DNA of 64,000 nucleotides from Bimuria novae-zelandiae CBS 107.79. Its lineage: Eukaryota > Ascomycota > Dothideomycetes > Pleosporales > Didymosphaeriaceae. Each line of letters starts with the position of its first letter. The first letter of the stretch is position 1. The stretch covers positions 372,001 to 436,000 of the forward strand of contig ML976699.1 of NCBI GenBank assembly GCA_010015655.1, given 5' to 3'. The position numbers and the translations under genes were made by a program. The notes beneath the pieces were generated by a model, which saw nothing but the letters and a program-made list of their open reading frames with translations, was not told the DNA's origin and ran no database searches. Below are positions 11,938-22,636 of the stretch, in pieces.

Positions 11938-12414
11938 TGTTACGAGCTTAAAAAACCTAAATAGTAATATAACTATAGATAAGGATAAATAGGGGAAGGT
12001 AAAAAAGGTTATACTATAACTAGCCCGTAAGAACTTGCGGGGTTACTTATATTAGCTAGGGTTATATAACTTTAATTTAATAGTAGCTTTAGATTAAGGC
12101 AATCCGCTAAGAGCTTTAAACTATAGTAATCTGCTAAGGGGGCCAGATTACCTAGAGATAGAGGAAGAAATAGACTAGTATATAGTGTAGTAGATTCTCC
12201 TATATTATTTCCTTCCTTGTAGTTAACTTATATATCTTCTGGACGGGTACATTCTTTTATATAGACTAATAGTTATCTTACATTATTATAAAATTAAATT
12301 ATTTAGCCTCGCGCTAAGTGTCGCATTAACTTATACTATTAAATTATTTATAAAGTACCACGATACCTTACTGCCCTAACCCGGATCGGACTAAGGTGTG
12401 AGCGCCTTATAACA
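11938..12414 (+). repeat. gypsy chromovirus 3' LTR
   Basis: 477 bp from TGTTACGAGC to TATAACA. It matches 3029-3505 end to end with transition differences. Confidence 0.9.
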
Positions 12415-12703
12415 TTAGTAGTCCCGTAACAAAGTCCTACATAAGCGAGAGTCCCTTAGGACTATAGAGGTCCTTAGGACTACAAAAGTCCCTTGGACTA
12501 TAAAGTCTTAGGAGAACTATAATAATAATTTCAATAATAGCAAGAAATAAGATAAATAGTATATAGTTTAATAAGTTTTTTTATACCTTTCCTACTTCTT
12601 ATAGTTAACTTAAGATACTCTAAGTATATCTCTTATAATAAATTATTAAATCTCTAAGTTAAGTATTTTATAGGTTATTATAGGATTAGATTATTTAGAA
12701 ATA

Positions 12704-12705
<2 letters not shown>
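12415..12705. repeat. AT-rich repeat with 18-bp tandem units
   Basis: 12448-12520 holds about four diverged 18-19 bp units built around AGTCCCTTAGGACTA, which also form short inverted repeats. Downstream, about 12604-12640 resembles 36897-36928, and the resemblance resumes after the microsatellite (12884-12959 with 36978-37058). This points to a dispersed repeat copied at both sites. Confidence 0.5.
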
Positions 12706-12789
<84 letters not shown>

Positions 12790-12799
12790 NNNNNNNNNN

Positions 12800-12883
<84 letters not shown>
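12706..12883. repeat. (TTA)n microsatellite with assembly gap
   Basis: An uninterrupted TTA array containing ten Ns at 12790-12799. The true length is unknown because the Ns mark an unresolved assembly break. The related copy near 36970 lacks an array at this point. Confidence 0.98.
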
Positions 12884-12959
12884 GCTCTTAACTACTAAAT
12901 ATCTACAAGACGCTTTACCATTAACCTATTCTCCTCTTACCTAGAACAGGCTTAGGTAC

Positions 12960-13284
12960 TGTCACGGTACCATGACACCTGCCGCACGACTCTGTTGAAC
13001 CGTCTAGCACCGTGCCAGACGGCACTCACCGCTATTTGGAGCTCCTGAGTTCGCCGACTAATTAGAGGACGCCAAGTCTCACCCAATAAGCTCTAATTAG
13101 CTTAGCCAAGCTGCTGGACCGCGCGAGGCGCGCTAGCATCGTAACCCCTATATATACGTTCTGCTTCGCGATCTGCTTCTGTTCCTTACGCAACGTCTTG
13201 TAATTACACCAGATACTGTACATAGCTACTGCTACTGCCTCTGTAGAAGGCCTGTAGAACAAGTGCTTGTAACGTCTCGTGACA
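12960..13284. repeat. solo LTR, 325 bp, with GGTAC target duplication
   Basis: The element begins TGTCACGG, ends CGTGACA, and is flanked by perfect GGTAC repeats (12955-12959 and 13285-13289). It is GC-balanced while its flanks are RIPed. No full-length partner is visible in the window. Orientation cannot be decided from the ends. Confidence 0.85.
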
Positions 13285-13289
13285 GGTAC

Positions 13290-13633
13290 TGTTAAGCCCT
13301 TCGGGGTAGCTAGTCCTAAATGTGGCTAGGATTAGTTCTTAGGTAAAAGTAATATAAAAATAAGTAAAAGTTATTAATAGCTCGTGCGTATTAATAGGGT
13401 TATTAGTATTAAAGGTAATTTATAGTTATAAACAAATTAGCTCGAGCCTAAGTGTAATTTAAATAATAGATTAATAACTTTAGTTAAATATAAGTATAGA
13501 AAGACTGTACTCAGCGTTTCTATATATATAAATAATCCTATAATATCCCATGGTTCTATGCTATCCCAAACGTGATACATGTAGGATTACATGGTACAGA
13601 CACGTGATCCTAATATTACATAATCTTAGGGTG
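13290..13633. other. AT-rich repeat-derived spacer
   Basis: Decayed sequence continuing the dispersed repeat that surrounds the solo LTR. No coding region is supported. A short GC-richer piece (13540-13630) precedes the MITE. Confidence 0.4.
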
Positions 13634-14071
13634 ACGTGTTCGGCAAGCGAATGGATCAGGCAAGTAAGCGGATCACTCTATTTTACTAGTAAAACCGTGA
13701 TTTTTACACCCCTGTTAAGGCTCTTAATACATAATAGTAAAATTTATAAAGTTATGTAGCTAGCTGCACCGATATAAATAATTTATATATTTAAAATTAT
13801 TAAGCTCTAGCCTAAAAAAACTGGACGTTATTTAAGAATTACTACATTATAGGGGTATTTTGGTCCCTATACACCATATTTCAATAACTACATATATTAG
13901 AACTATAGAAATTTAGTATAGTTATTCTTACACATATAATATAACTATATTAAAAAATTAGAATTTATTATTAAGTATTAAGAGTCTTAACAGGGGTGTA
14001 AAAATCACGGTTTTACTAGTAAAATAGAGTGATCCGCTTACTTGCCTGATCCACTCGCTTGCCGAACACGT
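13634..14071. mobile_element. MITE with about 97-bp terminal inverted repeats
   Basis: 438 bp with near-perfect inverted repeats (13634-13731 and 13975-14071) beginning ACGTGTTCGGCAAGCG, with about two mismatches. The central 240 bp is AT-rich and cannot encode a transposase. Flanking sequence does not give a clear target duplication. An imperfect direct repeat (TATTACATAATCTTAG-like) lies 4 bp outside the left end and about 15 bp outside the right end. The superfamily is undetermined. Confidence 0.85.
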
Positions 14072-14888
14072 TGTGGGACATCGTGGATATTACATAATTC
14101 TTAGTAGGGCAATAGCGCCACGTTTTATTATAAAGTGTCTAAAGTCGTTCTATTAAACCTAAGATCTTAATATTACCTCTCCTTTTTCCTTTACATATTC
14201 TTATGCATTAACTAATACTCTTTTAAAGTACTATTTATTATTATTTTATTAAAAATTAAATAAATACTATTAGTTAGGTTATTATAGTTATTTATAAGTA
14301 CTATGCGGAGAAAGGTCTAGTATATAAAATATTTTAAAATATGAACTAATAAAACCTATAATTCTAAACTTTTCCTAAATTTACTCTAAGGTCGATTATC
14401 TAGAGCGATTAGAAGAGGCGGCTATAGTAAAAGAAAAGGTAGCTATAGTAATATTATAGACTACTCGTGTAAAAAGAATTATTTATTAAAATAAAAATAA
14501 ACTATTAGCAGATATAATATAGTTTATTAAGGAGATTATATATTTAGAGAGTAGACTAATAGCTAGTACTATTCCCTTAGACTAGTTAGTTTACCCTCCT
14601 CCTTTTATTCTAGATACGCTAGATCCTATAGTCGCTAAAGATATTACTTTTAGTTCCTAGGTGTGTTCTAATAATACTCTAAAATCTTTTACTAATAGTT
14701 CTACAGATATTCTTCTAATTCCTAAGTATTTTCGCTGTGTAAGTAATCTTTTAATTTAATAAGGTATGTACGTGGCTAATCTATGTATTATAGTATTTAT
14801 TAAACTTTGAATTCGTTTTCTTCATTAGATTAGTAGTAGAAGGTTATTATAACTAGTGTCTTAGGATTTATAGATTCTAATTAGTTAT
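14072..14888 (+). pseudogene. decayed open frame of unknown origin in a repeat
   Basis: About 14388-14780 on the + strand reads as a single frame with few TAG/TAA codons (for example YLERLEEAAIVKEKVAIV and YPPPFILDTLDPIVAK). I do not recognise it. The rest of the interval is AT-rich with nothing identifiable. It lies between the MITE and the insertion point of the - gypsy, so it probably belongs to the older repeat hosting both. Confidence 0.3.
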
Positions 14889-15364
14889 GTTATGAGGCTC
14901 TCACACCTTGCTCTAATCCAGGCTAGGGCAGTAAGGTATTATAGTACTTCACGGATTATTTAGTAGTATAAGTTGATGCGACACTTATTGCGAGGCTAAA
15001 TAATCTAATTTTATAATAAAGTAAAATAACTATTAGTCTATATAGGAGAACGTACTTGCATAGAAGATATATAAGTTAACTATAGGGAAGGAAATAACAT
15101 AGGAGAATTTTCTACACTATATACTAGTCTATTTCTTCCTCTATCTCTAGGTGATCTAGCCCCCTTGGTAGATCACCGTGGTTCGAAGCTCTTAGCAGAT
15201 CACCTTAATCTAAAGCTACTATTAGATTAGAGTCACGTAACCTTAACTAACATAAGCGACCCCGCGAGTCCTTATAGGCTAGCTATAGTATAACTTTATC
15301 TACTTCCCCCTATTTATCCTTATTTATAGTCGTGCTACTATTTAGGTTTCTTAAGCTCGTAATA
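14889..15364 (-). repeat. gypsy chromovirus 3' LTR (- copy)
   Basis: 476 bp, the reverse complement of the 477-bp LTR family at 3029 and 11938, heavily RIPed. It begins TGTTATGAGG on the + strand. Confidence 0.88.
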
Positions 15365-15920
15365 TTATCTTCCCTCTTAAAGTAATTATCTTAATACCTA
15401 TTATTTTATAATTATATGGCGGCGCTAGCGTGCGCGCGTTTAAGTAGTAATTAGGGCTCTTACTATAAGTCTATCTTATACTCTTTTTATCGCCTGCCTA
15501 ACTATGCTAAAAGTCCTAATAACGTCTTTTAACTAACGTTACTAAGACTAGATAAAGGCTATTCTAGACGCGGACGTAGAGATACTAACTCTATATAAGT
15601 AGTATAAAAAAAAGGGGCTAAAGTGCGTAGTAAAGTTATTTACTAGCTTTTATGCCTATTATATCTAGGTAAAAGCCTAGTATAGCCTAGTTCTAACGCG
15701 AACGGAGCGTTAGGAGATAAAGGTAGAGTAATACTATTTTTAAGGTAATATCCTTTATTTAAAGGAGGAACTAGCTTAGAGAGAGTAAAAGCTATTTAAT
15801 ATTTAAAAAAAGGAGCGTTATCGCAAGTTAGAAAAAATTACGTTAATAAAGAAGTTAGAGCGTCTAAAGCGTAAGGCTAAGATTCTAGAGCCTTCTTCTT
15901 CTAAGAGTACAGACGCTAGC

Positions 15921-16143
15921 TGTAATGAGGTAAGCGCCCCGCTTACTAAGCCAATACTATGTGACTTCCTCACCTGCACCAAAAGGTACGCACGAGAATA
16001 CTTAAGCCAAGTATTACTCGTATAGTATAATATATATAGGATATGCTAGGGTCAGCCACTAGCGCTAGTGTTTGATCCTAGCCTAGCCGGAACCTCTATA
16101 AGCGAGAGAAGGCCACGTGTTCGACCGTGCCTACCTCGTTACA
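15921..16143. repeat. 223-bp LTR-like or MITE element with CTAGC duplication
   Basis: Ends TGTAATGAGGTA and TACCTCGTTACA form a 12-bp inverted repeat with one mismatch. Perfect CTAGC flanks (15916-15920 and 16144-16148) give a 5-bp duplication. TG/CA ends plus 5 bp favour a solo LTR; the longer inverted ends leave a MITE possible. It splits the 3' region of the host gypsy. Confidence 0.75.
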
Positions 16144-16393
16144 CTAGCGCCCTTGTTCTATCTTTACTATTACTACCTGTATCTAACTTAGGCTAGTTAC
16201 AGGCTAACTTATTTACTTCTTTTAACCCCTCTGCGTCTTTTAACTTTTCTAAGTTTCTAGCTAATCTGGCTACGGGACTCTTGGATGCTTCGCGTGGAAT
16301 TTCTCTAGCGCTATCTTATAGTTCGTGAGGTTCTGTACTAGTTCCCACGTATTATAGCTTTCCGGCCATCCTTCCTACTTTACTAAGTACTTG

Positions 16394-16589
16394 TGTGAGG
16401 TTTGATGTTTGCCACTAAGCTAATGGCTTGTTTTCCTTTTGTTTGTTTTTGATGTTTGCCACCGAGCTAATGGCTTATTTTCCTTTTGTTTGCTGTTTGC
16501 CAGTTATCTAGGATGTTTGCGCCTGGGTATATAGGAGATAGCTTACCTCTAGTGGCAGAGGGGGATATACATGAGTTATTTGGTTCACA
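16394..16589 (+). repeat. copia A 5' LTR
   Basis: 196 bp, TGTGAGG...TTCACA. It contains an internal direct duplication of about 46 bp (TTTGATGTTTGCCAC to CTTTTGTTTG, twice). Confidence 0.93.
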
Positions 16590-16639
16590 GTTATAAGCCC
16601 GGCATAGTGTTTTATCGGGCAACTCAGCTATTGCAGTCA

Positions 16640-19600
16640 GTGATCGCTCTTAGTCATCTGATCTTTCACACATACCATTTGTTTGCCCTCTCCATACAAT
16701 CACGATAACGGCCGAATTGCAGGCAGCATCCCGAGCGATAGGAGTGATCCTTGAGACGCCCAAGGACTGGCAAGCTTGGTTATTTTTGCGTAAAGATACA
16801 GCGCAACAGCATAGGCTATAGGAGTATGTAGATCCTAACGTGCCGGAGGCAGATTTAAAGCAATTAATAGCGCCCACTCCGCTAGAGCTAAAAGACGCGT
16901 TGCCACGCGCAGGGGCAAATAAGGAACTAATCCTTATACTAGTAAATTACACTAAGCAAGATCTTAATAATAAAGGGTTTACGCACTACTAATTCTTATA
17001 TTAAAGGTATAAGTAAGATCTTTTAGTATTTAAGCGTTAGTAAAGAGCGCTTGCTCTCTTTAACTCTAAAATAGCGCGCACTATATATTAACGCAACTTA
17101 TACTTACTATAGGGTAAGAACACTACTTATAAACGTCTAGTTACCCTTAAGGCCTACTTATTACTTACAACAACCATAATTAAGCGTAAACTAAAAGAGA
17201 AGTATCGCTAGTTATACGTACTACTAAGGGATAAGAGTATAAAGATTTAGCTAAGGGACTAGCTTAACGTAATAAGGCAGGCGCATGCGGTTTCGCTATT
17301 AGACGTCGCGGATAACTAATTAGTAGAGGATTTTCTAGTAGCTATTAAGGTAGTAGATCTAGAGTATAGAGCGCCTACGCTAGCAAGTTATCTTAAGTAA
17401 CAGCGCACTAGCTAGATAACTACTCTATTATTAGAAAATAAGATCGCGACGTATAAGGACTACTTATAGATAACTTAACCTAGGGCCCTTTAACTTGCGG
17501 TAATAGCAAGAGAGCTTTAAGTAGTAAAGACTATCTAAAAGTTAAATAAGGATAGCTCTAACGATAAGGGCAAGAGCTGCTTATGTAGATTTCGCTACTA
17601 GTAGGAAAACTACTATTACCTTAACCTACATGCTAAAGGCAGGCGCGTAGACTTTAAGAATAAGAAGTCTATACGAGAGCGTATTAAGAAGGCTTATAAG
17701 GACAACGCTAGCTTAAAAGAAAAGGTAAAAGAGTACCTAGGCAAATAGCGTAAGCGCAATAATATAAATATTAAGGAGATAATTATAGCAGATAATAGCG
17801 AAGCTCCTACTACTCTAGCCACTTATACAGCTAATTTTACAGCAGAGGCTGTCCTTATAGACAATAACTCTCTACTATTTAGAGATCTCGAAGTCGCAGC
17901 TATCGTAGAGGGTGACGGTTTATAGGACTGCTAGATTCTAGACCTAAGTAGTAATACTTATATTATTAACTTAGAGAACTAGGTAGGCTAGGAAAGGTAA
18001 CGTAAGGAGCACGATAGTAGGACTATTACTACTAGAGTAAGTTATATTCTAGTAGAAGCCTAGGGTAAAGTCAGCCTCTCTATCTATACGCTGTCTAGTG
18101 TTAAGAGTTTAGCACTTACTTACGTCGCTTTTATACTAGACTTCTTAACAAGCGTTATAGGCCTAGGCCGCTGTCGTGATGTAGGCATTTACTTTAACTC
18201 TAGTAGAGACGTTTTATATAGGAGCTTAGGGGTGATTGCTTATTTAGAGTACTAGCGGGGCTACTAGTTGCTTAACGTTAAGACAAGCAAGCGACTAAAG
18301 AAGCTAACATTATTTATCTTTATAATAAGGATAGCGCTATTAAAGATACTAAAACCTACTTAGAAACTTAGCGCAAAGCTTGCTTATGCTATATAAGGTT
18401 ATCTATTAAGAAAGGCAATCTAATACTTATAAGATAATATAGTTAGCGTCGAAGTAACGGACGTTAAGTAACAGGACCTTAATTACTAGATTTACCATGA
18501 GATAAAGCTTACGTAGTAGGTGTCTAGGCGTACGCTAGCAAATATAGCGGAGCGCCTGTTTTATTATATTACTATTAACGTTTTATAAATCCGCAAGCAC
18601 GGAAAGCTCTACTATAATCGCGATAGGTACGCTGCTTATACGGTGGATAAGTACTTTAAAAAGAATAAGGTAGAAATAACTAAGATAAGAAACGCTAGAG
18701 AGTTACGTCCCTAGCTACTTAGCGTGATTTAACGGATCTAGAGGCAGTTTAATTATAACGTAATTATTATAAAAGGTAACAACGAGAAAGGATTTAGGTT
18801 TAAGAGTCTTTATAATAAATTAGGAATACGCTTAGAGCTACGGGCATTAGACATACTAAAGTAGAACGGTAGCGCTAAAATAGCTAAAAAGACGCTTAGC
18901 ACGAGGGCGAGAGCGCTAACGTTACAGGCTAACTTACCTAAGAAGCTGGCGAACGAGATGTATAAGACAATAGGGTACTTACTTAACTATACGCCAACAA
19001 GGTCGTTAGGCTAGAAAACTCTATATAAGATTATCTAGAGACACAAGCCTATCGTCTCCCACATGCGGCCTATTAGTTATTAAGCATATATATTAAATAA
19101 ATACTTGCTAAAGGCTGCAAAGACGCAGTCCAGGGCTCTTATTAGCCATCTTATAGGGTATAATTTAACTAATATCTTTAGGATTTAGCTATTAACGAAG
19201 GACTAAGTTATTCGCGTAAGAAACGTTGTTTTTAACCTAAGTCGTTTTTATAAAGGTAGTAAAGATAGGTATAACGCGCAAGCTATTACGAGATCTATTA
19301 AGCTATTAGATATACTAGAGATACTAAATAAAGATAATATTAAAGTAGAGAACTTACTAACAACCCGGCAAGCGCGAGCGCGTACATTACTCTAGTAATT
19401 AACTACGTCTAACAAGGGAGTTCTCTCCTAAGTTAAGTATAGAGTAGATAAGAAGGCTTCCGCAATTACTAAGTAAGTTAAAGAGATATAGCGTATAGTA
19501 GACGCTCTATTTTATAACATATTATGCTTAGTAGCTAGAAATCTGGACAATCGAGGCGACAACGTTATTCTAGACGAACAAATTCAAACGCTAGAAAACA

Positions 19601-21670
19601 AATTAGAGTAAGATAAGGCTTAATTATAATAATAGCTTAGGGGTAAGGAGGATTTAGTATTAAGGGAAAGAGTCTTAGCATAAGAAGATAGAGACACTTA
19701 ATTTTTTAACGCGCACTTAACACCGCCTTTACCTACTTAGTAACTAGTTATAAACTATTTTATAACTAAAATACTAGACTATATGCCTAACAGGCATACG
19801 AATAATACTCCTTAGCGTTAAAACCTTAATTTTTTAAAGGAAAATATCGTTTCAGGCAGGCGTAAGCGTAGGCTAATAAACTATAATAATTCTTAGTTAC
19901 ATGCGGCGATTTTTAGCGCTAGGCGCGTTAATAAATATCTCTATACTTTTATAACTTTAATAAACGTTAAGCAAGGCTAAAATAGCAGATCTAGCTTTCT
20001 TAACGACTAGCAACTTTACAGGAGCTAATTACCGCCTAAACTAAAGTCTATACACTAGCTAAAGTATCACCAATTTGGTAAGCAGTTTATAGAGGCCGTT
20101 TAACAAGAGTATCGCTAGGTATAGGACAAGGGCTGTTTCTGCAAGATAAAGATGACTAGAAAGATAGCGACTAAGTAAGATATTAAGGTACTCTTGCTTA
20201 TATAGGTATTTAATTATAAGTTTAATAAGGACAGCTATCTTTACAAGTTTAAGGCGCGGCTTGTTATACAAGGAGACCTTAAGGAGTAGTATAAAGACAC
20301 TTACGCAGCAACGCTAGCAGCATAGAGTTTTTAGACCCTACTAGTAATTATTAATAAGTTCGACCTAGAGCTTTAGTAGTATAACGCGCCTAACGCTTTC
20401 TTAAACGCCCTACTTAATCGCAAGCTCTTAGTAAAGACCCTAGACGTCTTTAGCAATAATAGCAAGTTCCTAGAGATCTTACGCGCTTTATATAGTTTAA
20501 AGGAGTTAGCACTACTCTAGCACAAAGATTTCTATTACATAGTTAAGAAATTAGGCCTTAAGCGTGTCCCAGGGTTCCTATGCTTATATATAAATAATTA
20601 CCTTATATTATTTATCTTTATTAATAATATCACAATCGCCTACTATCGTAGTAACTAACGCTTGTTTAACAGCATTACTAGCAAGCTTGTTAAACACTAC
20701 GACTTAAAGATAATAGGAGAACTTACATGGTTCTTAGGCGTACGAGTACTTTGAGACAGAAAGCAGCGTAAGATTTGGTTATTACAAGATAAGTATATTA
20801 ATAAGGTTACTTATCGATTTAATGTAAAGCTAGAGGGCAAGACGCCGGAGGCTTTATTACTATAATACGTAAATAACTTGCAGGCTTCTATAAAAGAGCC
20901 TAATACTAAATAACAAGCGTATTACTAGCAATTAGTTAGTAGCTTAGTATATATTACTTACTAGACGCGTCCAGATGTTGCGCGCTCGCATATTATTTTA
21001 GCATATTACCTTACTAATCCTAGGCAGTTACATGTACAGTACGCACTTAAGGTGTAGGTCTATCTCCTAGCAACAAAGTACTACGCTCTCTAGGGCAGTA
21101 GTAACGACGGCGACAGCGCCACCAAAATCCTCGCTAGAGGTAACCTTAATCCCGTCTTTTATAAAGTATTAGACGCGTCGTATGCGGACGTTATAGAGAC
21201 GCGCTAGAGTAGCCACGGCTATCTCTTCCTACTATATAATTTACTAGTTAATTAGAGATCTATAGTGTAAAGGACCGTTAGCAAGTTAATAATAAAGATA
21301 AAGCTACTTGCTCTATTAATTGCCAGATCATAACTTCAGGAATAGTTACGCTTTTTTAAGGGAATTAGTTTTAAGCTAAATAAGACGCTAGTTATTATAT
21401 ATAATAACTAGTAGACAGTAGGCATTGTTAATAAGCAGGAAGACTGCCTAAAAACGAGCATTAAACACATAGACATACACTAGATATAGATTCGTTAAGA
21501 AGTAGAGGTAGGATAACTCCATGTAAGGTAGGTGCTAACAATCGAGATACTAATAGACAGGCTCACAAAGTTACTCTTAAAGCAGAAACATGCGGAGTTT
21601 GTAAGGCAGCTCTATCTCGTAGATCTCCGTGGACGATTTGTTAGGAAAAACGTCAAGTAAAAAGCTTAAC
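16640..21670 (+). pseudogene. copia A gag-pol polyprotein, RIPed
   Basis: One + frame carries, in order: a Gag-like N-terminal part (16700-17760), a protease-like region around 17900-18100, the integrase core (18540-19250), RT (20060-20830) with NAPNAFLNALL and a polymerase motif reading LFIFINNITIAY (expected VDD now INN), and RNase H (21150-21620) with SYADVIETRQSSHGY-type text once stops are allowed for. Stops are TAG/TAA at Gln or Trp positions. Relatively un-RIPed stretches include the first 250 bp. Confidence 0.88.
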
Positions 21671-21766
21671 ACTATAAAATCTAGCGATAGCCACTTTTAC
21701 GGGTACGTCTACGGCTTCATATACGGGGCGATCGCCCCTCCAGCATGTGGGAGGTGCGAGGGGGTG

Positions 21767-21962
21767 TGTGAGGTTTGATGTTTGCCACTGAGCTGATGGC
21801 TAGTTTTCCTTTTGTTTGTTTTTGATGTTTGCCACCGAGCTGATGGCTTATTTTCCTTTTGTTTGCTGTTTGCTAGTTATCTAGGATGTTTGCGCCTGGG
21901 TATATAGGAGATAGCTTACCTCTAGTGGCAGAGGGGGATATACATGAGTTATTTGGTTCACA
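21767..21962 (+). repeat. copia A 3' LTR
   Basis: 196 bp, matching 16394-16589 with five substitutions. It is followed directly by the ACTTG duplication. Confidence 0.93.
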
Positions 21963-22154
21963 ACTTGTACTGACGCCCGATCTTTTGTAGATTCTTAATT
22001 ACCTTAACCTTACACTCCTTGTCCTTAAGTTCTAAATGTAATTCTAGTTTAGCGTCTAGTGGTGCTAGTTCTAGCAAGGATTTATAGAACACTAGGTATA
22101 TACGTGTATCTATAGGTAATTATAGTTTAAAATTTACTAGTCTTCTAACCTCTT

Positions 22155-22631
22155 TGTTACGATCCCGAAGGATAGCGCAGGAATGAATCTCTATGGTGGA
22201 CGAGGTGTCCAGGAAGGGACGCAGGTCGCACGGCACGAGGGCCGTGGGGCAACACGCCGGACCAATGTATCACGTGACGACGCTCTGTCTTGGCGGACAG
22301 AGCGCCGACACACCGACGCTCTGTAAGGGCCCACAGAGCGACTGCGCTCTGTGGGGAACGACAGAGCACCCAGGGACAAGGGAGGAAACAGACTGGTATA
22401 TAGTGTGACGATTCTCCTATGTTGTTTCCCTCCTTGTAGTCAACTCACATATCTTCTGTGCGAGTACGTTCTCCTATACAGACTAATAGTTATCTTACTT
22501 CGTTATAAGATTGGATTGTCCAGCCTCGCGCTAAGTGTCGCATCAACTTGTACTACTAAATAATCCGTGAAGCACCACGATACCTTACCGCCCTTACCCG
22601 GATCGGAACAAGGTGTGAGAGCCTCATAACA
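22155..22631 (+). repeat. solo LTR, chromovirus family, with divergent GC-rich U3
   Basis: 477 bp, TGTTACGATC...CATAACA, flanked by perfect CTCTT (22150-22154 and 22632-22636). The right half (from about 22380) aligns closely with the 477-bp chromovirus LTRs. The left half is unrelated to them apart from the first few bases and carries three hairpins at 22281-22367. It is hardly RIPed, although it sits in a RIPed gypsy of the same family. Confidence 0.93.
22281..22367. repeat. three consecutive GCTCTGT-stem hairpins in the LTR U3
   Basis: Inverted repeats at 22281-22304, 22317-22340 and 22346-22367 each pair GCTCTGT with ACAGAGC across short loops. They lie upstream of the LTR's probable TATA-containing core (near 22394). 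Confidence 0.85.
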
Positions 22632-22636
22632 CTCTT

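Larger units (their letters stand above)
3029..12414 (+). mobile_element. Ty3/gypsy chromovirus, full length with two nested insertions
   Basis: Two 477-bp LTRs (3029-3505 and 11938-12414) flank gag, protease, reverse transcriptase, RNase H, integrase and a C-terminal chromodomain, all in + orientation. Flanks are TGAGT on the left and TTAGT on the right, a 4-of-5 match to a target duplication. The solo LTR at 6094-6548 and the Fot1-like element at 8732-10524 interrupt pol. Removing both with their duplications leaves about 7,131 bp, almost the same as the - copy at 14889-36898. Most of pol is RIPed, but 4235-4870 is not. Chromodomain integrases are known to direct insertion to heterochromatin. 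Confidence 0.92.
16394..21962 (+). mobile_element. copia A: full-length Ty1/copia retrotransposon
   Basis: 5,569 bp with 196-bp LTRs (16394-16589 and 21767-21962) and a perfect ACTTG target duplication (16389-16393 and 21963-21967). It is inserted in the chromodomain region of the host gypsy, whose reading continues on both sides. The LTRs differ at five of 196 positions, four of them transitions. A purine-rich tract precedes the 3' LTR. Internal sequence is a single RIPed polyprotein frame. Confidence 0.95.

Noticed and set aside
12703..12891. Open frame encoding poly-Leu / poly-Ile
   Set aside because: It is the translation of the TTA microsatellite and runs through an N gap.
22157..22563. 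Several 60-70 codon frames on both strands
   Set aside because: They lie entirely inside the solo LTR at 22155-22631.
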